Source of the DNA: Brucella thiophenivorans
GTDB taxonomy: Bacteria > Pseudomonadota > Alphaproteobacteria > Rhizobiales > Rhizobiaceae
Assembly (NCBI RefSeq): GCF_002252445.1
Contig: NZ_NNRJ01000049.1
Location: 1-64,000 of the forward strand
Direction of reading: 5' to 3'
Length of the DNA: 64,000 nt
Shown here in pieces: positions 61,201 through 64,000 of this stretch. Below the pieces are notes generated by a model. It searched no databases and was not told the DNA's origin. It saw only the letters and a program-made list of their open reading frames with translations. The stretch's first letter is position 1. Each line of letters starts with the position of its first letter. The translations under genes were made by a program, and so were the position numbers.

Positions 61201-62435
61201 TGGATGGTTCGTTTGTCGTCAGCCAATTGGGTGCGCGCATGCATTACGCCGTGCCGCGCATTTTTGCCAATCACCAGAAGCTCGCGCATTTTTATACCGA
61301 TATTTGTGCCGTGCAGGGCTGGCCTCGTATGCTCAATCGTTTGCCAGCAACAATGCTTCCTGCCTCAGTGCGGCGGTTAATTGGGCGTACGCCAAAGGAT
61401 ATTCCGCAGGAACGAATGACGACCTTTCCCACCTTTGGCTTGCATTCGGCGGTCCGCAGGCTTTCGCATCAGAGGGGGCCTAAATCCACGGCCAATGCCA
61501 TCTGGGCGGGTGAAACATTTGGCAAGCTCGTTGCTGCAAGTGGCTTTCATGGTGCGAGCGGGGTCTATGCTTTCAGCGGCGAAGCCTATGAGTTGTTAGG
61601 CGCTGCAAAGAAGCAGGGCCTCTGGACAGCGGTTGAACAGATGATTGCGCCGCGTGGCGTTGTCGATCAGCTGGCCTGCGAAGAGGAAATTCTGAACCCC
61701 GGCTGGCAGCTCTCGGCTGCCGATGATGAGAATGCCGAAGCTTTTGCGACACGAGAAAAGGCGGAGTGGCAGATAGCAGATGCTGTGATCTGTCCTTCAA
61801 ATTTTGTGGCGCAGCACGTCATCGAAGCTGGCTGTGCTGTCGAAAAAGTAGTGGTCGTGCCTTATGGCGTTGATGATCGGTTTTTGATCGCTCCAGACGT
61901 ACGCAAGCCGGGACCTTTGCGTGTTTTGACTGTGGGTGCAGTGGGTTTGCGAAAAGGTTCGCCCTACGTGGGCGAAGTCGCCCGCAAGCTTGGGCCGCAA
62001 GCCCAGTTCCGTATGGTCGGACCAATCGATATTCAGTCGGAAGCGCAGGAAAAACTTGGCAAAGTGGTTGAACTGACAGGACCGATCCCGCGCAGCGAAA
62101 TGCGTGCGCAATTTGAATGGGCAGATGTGTTTTTGTTGCCATCGCTGTGCGAAGGTTCAGCAACCGCTTGCTACGAGGCACTAGCCGCTGGTCTTCCGGT
62201 TATCTGCACTGAAAATACCGGCAGCGTCGTCCGCCACGGAATAGATGGCTACATTGTGCCGACCCGTGATGTTGATGAGACAGCCGAAATACTCCGCCAT
62301 TTTGCGGGCAGCCCCGACGCGCTTTCAAGAATGAGCGATAATGCGCGTGAAAGAGCGGCTGATTACACCGTTGTGCGCTACGGCGAACGGCTGATTGAAG
62401 CTTTATCAGGTCATCGCGTGGGGACTTTTTCATGA
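61200..62435 (+). CDS. Glycosyltransferase family 4 protein
   Basis: A 411-residue GT-B enzyme. The C-terminal half has RVLTVGAVGLRKGSPYVGEV, RMVGPIDIQSEAQ and the GT4 EX7E motif ADVFLLPSLCEGSATACYEA, with ALAAGLPVICTENTGSV. The start is ATG 61200, overlapping the previous stop; GGAG lies 8 bases before. Its end overlaps the next gene by ATGA. Sugar specificity is unknown. Confidence 0.87.
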   Translation: MDGSFVVSQLGARMHYAVPRIFANHQKLAHFYTDICAVQGWPRMLNRLPATMLPASVRRLIGRTPKDIPQERMTTFPTFGLHSAVRRLSHQRGPKSTANAIWAGETFGKLVAASGFHGASGVYAFSGEAYELLGAAKKQGLWTAVEQMIAPRGVVDQLACEEEILNPGWQLSAADDENAEAFATREKAEWQIADAVICPSNFVAQHVIEAGCAVEKVVVVPYGVDDRFLIAPDVRKPGPLRVLTVGAVGLRKGSPYVGEVARKLGPQAQFRMVGPIDIQSEAQEKLGKVVELTGPIPRSEMRAQFEWADVFLLPSLCEGSATACYEALAAGLPVICTENTGSVVRHGIDGYIVPTRDVDETAEILRHFAGSPDALSRMSDNARERAADYTVVRYGERLIEALSGHRVGTFS

Positions 62436-63628
62436 AAATAATCCATGTTATAGGCTCGTTCGATCCCGCCAAAGGTGGACCGCAGGCGGTTGTTGTGCGT
62501 CTGGCTGCAGCACAGGCAGCGCTCGGACATGATGTAACCATTGTCAGCTATAGCAACGACGAGGTTAATTACCGCGCGTCGAAAGCCACGGCCAGCATCC
62601 CTGATTTTGATAAGGTTCGGACATTTCTGTTGCCCATGCCGGACTTCCAAGAAAAGCTGCTTGGTAGTCGCGCGGCAAAGGCAATGTCAGCGTTTCTTCG
62701 TGCGGCAGATTTTGTGCATATACATGGCGTTTGGGAAACCAATTTGCTGAGAGCGGCAATGCTCTGTCGTCGTTATAAGGTTGCATATTGCATATGTTGT
62801 TGTGGGATGCTCGATAAATGGAGCATGCAGCAAAAAGCATGGAAAAAGCAGCTCGCATTGAAGCTCGGCTTTCGCAAGATGTTGGATGGCGCATCCTTTA
62901 TTCAGGCGCTTAATCAGGACGAAATCGAACTGATGCGACCCTTAGGCTTGAAGCCTCCGTCAATCATCATTCCAAATGGCATATTTTTGAACGAAGTTGA
63001 GGGCGGCGAAGGCAACAGGGCCGGATTGCCGGATCGGCCTTATGTTCTTTTCCTGTCGCGGCTGCATTATAAAAAAGGCCTCGACATTCTGGCCGATGCT
63101 TTTCGTCAGATTGCGCCGCTGTTTCCGGAAATTGATCTTGTGGTGGCAGGGCCGGATGGCGGTGCGGTAGCAGACTTTTGTGACAGTATCCGCGCAGCCG
63201 GTCTTGAAAGCCGCGTGCATTTGACCGGCGGACTTTATGGCCCCGCAAAGATTGCTGCCTTGAAAAATGCGGCCTGTTTTTGTCTGCCGAGCCGCCAGGA
63301 AGGGTTCAGTGTTGCGATCACCGAAGCGCTTGCTTGTGGCGTGCCGGTTGTCATTACCGATGCCTGCCATTTCCCGGAAGTGGCGCAAGCGGGTGCTGGC
63401 GTTGTGTGTTCGTTGTCCGCTGAAGCTGTGGCCGATGGTCTAAGACAAATACTTGGAAGCATTCATCGTGCTGCCCAAATGGGCGCGGCGGGTAGCCGTC
63501 TGGTGCGGGAAAATTATACTTGGCCGCGCATTGCGGTTCAAACCATTGCTGCCTATCAGACAGCGCAACATGCCAAGGCTGGAGCCGTTCCTATTCGCGA
63601 CAGGCTTACAGTCGTAACGACAGCTTAG
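62432..63628 (+). CDS. Glycosyltransferase family 4 protein
   Basis: A 398-residue GT4 transferase beginning MKIIHVIGSFDPAKGGPQAV (glycine-rich acceptor loop) with the donor domain RPYVLFLSRLHYKKGLDILA, LVVAGPDGG and EX7E-like CFCLPSRQEGFSVAITEALA, CGVPVVITDAC. Third gene of the coupled glycosyltransferase operon; convergent by 4 bases with the acetyltransferase gene. Confidence 0.87.
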   Translation: MKIIHVIGSFDPAKGGPQAVVVRLAAAQAALGHDVTIVSYSNDEVNYRASKATASIPDFDKVRTFLLPMPDFQEKLLGSRAAKAMSAFLRAADFVHIHGVWETNLLRAAMLCRRYKVAYCICCCGMLDKWSMQQKAWKKQLALKLGFRKMLDGASFIQALNQDEIELMRPLGLKPPSIIIPNGIFLNEVEGGEGNRAGLPDRPYVLFLSRLHYKKGLDILADAFRQIAPLFPEIDLVVAGPDGGAVADFCDSIRAAGLESRVHLTGGLYGPAKIAALKNAACFCLPSRQEGFSVAITEALACGVPVVITDACHFPEVAQAGAGVVCSLSAEAVADGLRQILGSIHRAAQMGAAGSRLVRENYTWPRIAVQTIAAYQTAQHAKAGAVPIRDRLTVVTTA

Positions 63629-64000
63629 GAAAGTCTTCGTCTTGCGCGAATTGGCTTTGCCGGATTGCCGGCATAGACCATCCAAGGCTCCATATCGCGG
63701 AAGCTGACTCCACGTGCGCCCAGAACAGCACCTTCATTCACCGTTACGCCTGGGCCGACGAAAGCTTCGGCTGCAATCCATGCGCAAGCCCCGATCACAA
63801 TCGGGGATGCGGTCAGCGGAAAATCATGCTGATCGATATTGTGCCCAGCAGAGCATAGATGCGCGCGTTGCGAAACAATGGCGTAGGGCGCAAGCGTTAT
63901 CGGCGCAACATTGTAGCAAATGGCACCCGGCCCAAGTGAAGAATGCGCATCCATGACAAGATTTGCTGGCCACCAGATACGCGCACTGCCGCGCACAATG
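63625..64000 (-). CDS. Colanic-acid-type acetyltransferase, WcaF-like (partial)
   Basis: Left-handed beta-helix (hexapeptide repeat) O-acetyltransferase, cut by the window's right edge, so the N-terminus lies beyond 64000. The visible 124 codons contain WWPANLVMDAHSSLGPGA, the acetyl-CoA-side CSAGHNIDQHDFPLT with likely catalytic His, and PIVIGACAWIAAEAFVGPGV, ending GNPAKPIRARR, the normal C-terminus. It likely acetylates a sugar of the fucose-containing polysaccharide. Confidence 0.85.
   Translation of the reverse strand, partial: IVRGSARIWWPANLVMDAHSSLGPGAICYNVAPITLAPYAIVSQRAHLCSAGHNIDQHDFPLTASPIVIGACAWIAAEAFVGPGVTVNEGAVLGARGVSFRDMEPWMVYAGNPAKPIRARRRLS

Noticed and set aside
1-64000. CRISPR arrays, rRNA, tRNA genes or prophage
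   Set aside because: No regularly spaced repeats, no cloverleaf-like sequences, no rRNA signatures and no phage structural or integrase genes were seen; a covariance-model scan would be needed to exclude small RNAs.

Overview
The window looks like accessory-rich chromosomal DNA of an alphaproteobacterium of the order Hyphomicrobiales, most likely Brucellaceae (an Ochrobactrum/Brucella-type genome). This rests on gene content and style: an otsA/otsB trehalose operon, an RND pump of the Bep/AcrAB type, a RhtX-type siderophore importer, an asnO-ngg osmolyte locus, many ABC amino-acid transporters, and ~100-bp dispersed intergenic repeats resembling rhizobial RIME elements. The genus is an inference. 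I saw no rRNA, tRNA or CRISPR array.

Layout. 0.2-4.2 kb (minus): translationally coupled otsB, a GH15 hydrolase and otsA for trehalose metabolism. 4.4-6.8 kb: a gene graveyard with a HlyD/EmrA fragment, two minus-strand IS3-type remnants, an IS30-type remnant, a third IS3-type orfA remnant and an ABC permease fragment. 6.9-11.9 kb: TetR regulator plus RND adaptor and pump. 12.2-20.6 kb: a ThDP enzyme, LysR, an Lrp-type regulator and a polar amino-acid ABC importer interleaved with two paralogous Asp/Glu-racemase-family proteins and a DadA-like dehydrogenase; together they look like a module for uptake and interconversion of an amino acid, perhaps a D-form. 20.7-23.8 kb: a second FAD oxidase between inverted RIME-like repeats, a PPC-domain protein and a DJ-1/PfpI protein. 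23.8-28.4 kb: RhtX-like importer, TonB-dependent receptor and divergent AraC regulator (siderophore uptake without biosynthesis genes).

28.5-35.4 kb: a second amino-acid ABC importer, a 1015-residue three-domain fusion (APH-like kinase, M23 metallopeptidase, class III aminotransferase) and a divergent Lrp-type regulator. The promoters of the fusion and of the importer each carry two copies of the same 15-bp dyad with centres 21 bp apart, which ties them into one candidate regulon. 35.8-37.6 kb: a Tat-type metallophosphoesterase preceded by very AT-rich DNA.

38.0-49.1 kb (all minus): an extended N-acetylglutaminylglutamine amide (NAGGN) locus: M42 peptidase, complete peptide ABC importer with a permease-ATPase fusion, GntR regulator, asnO and ngg. 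49.4-53 kb: CSS-EAL phosphodiesterase, a 272-bp MITE-like element, heme oxygenase, Crp/Fnr regulator. 53.2-64 kb: exopolysaccharide locus with a LuxR-type regulator carrying a degenerate receiver, a Wzz/BY-kinase-like protein, Wza/ExoF-like export protein, GDP-fucose synthesis (gmd, fcl), three GT4 glycosyltransferases and a partial WcaF-like acetyltransferase cut by the window edge.

The most interesting signals are the fusion enzyme with its paired operators and the NAGGN locus with a built-in peptide importer. Domain calls come from motifs read by eye; no database search was run.
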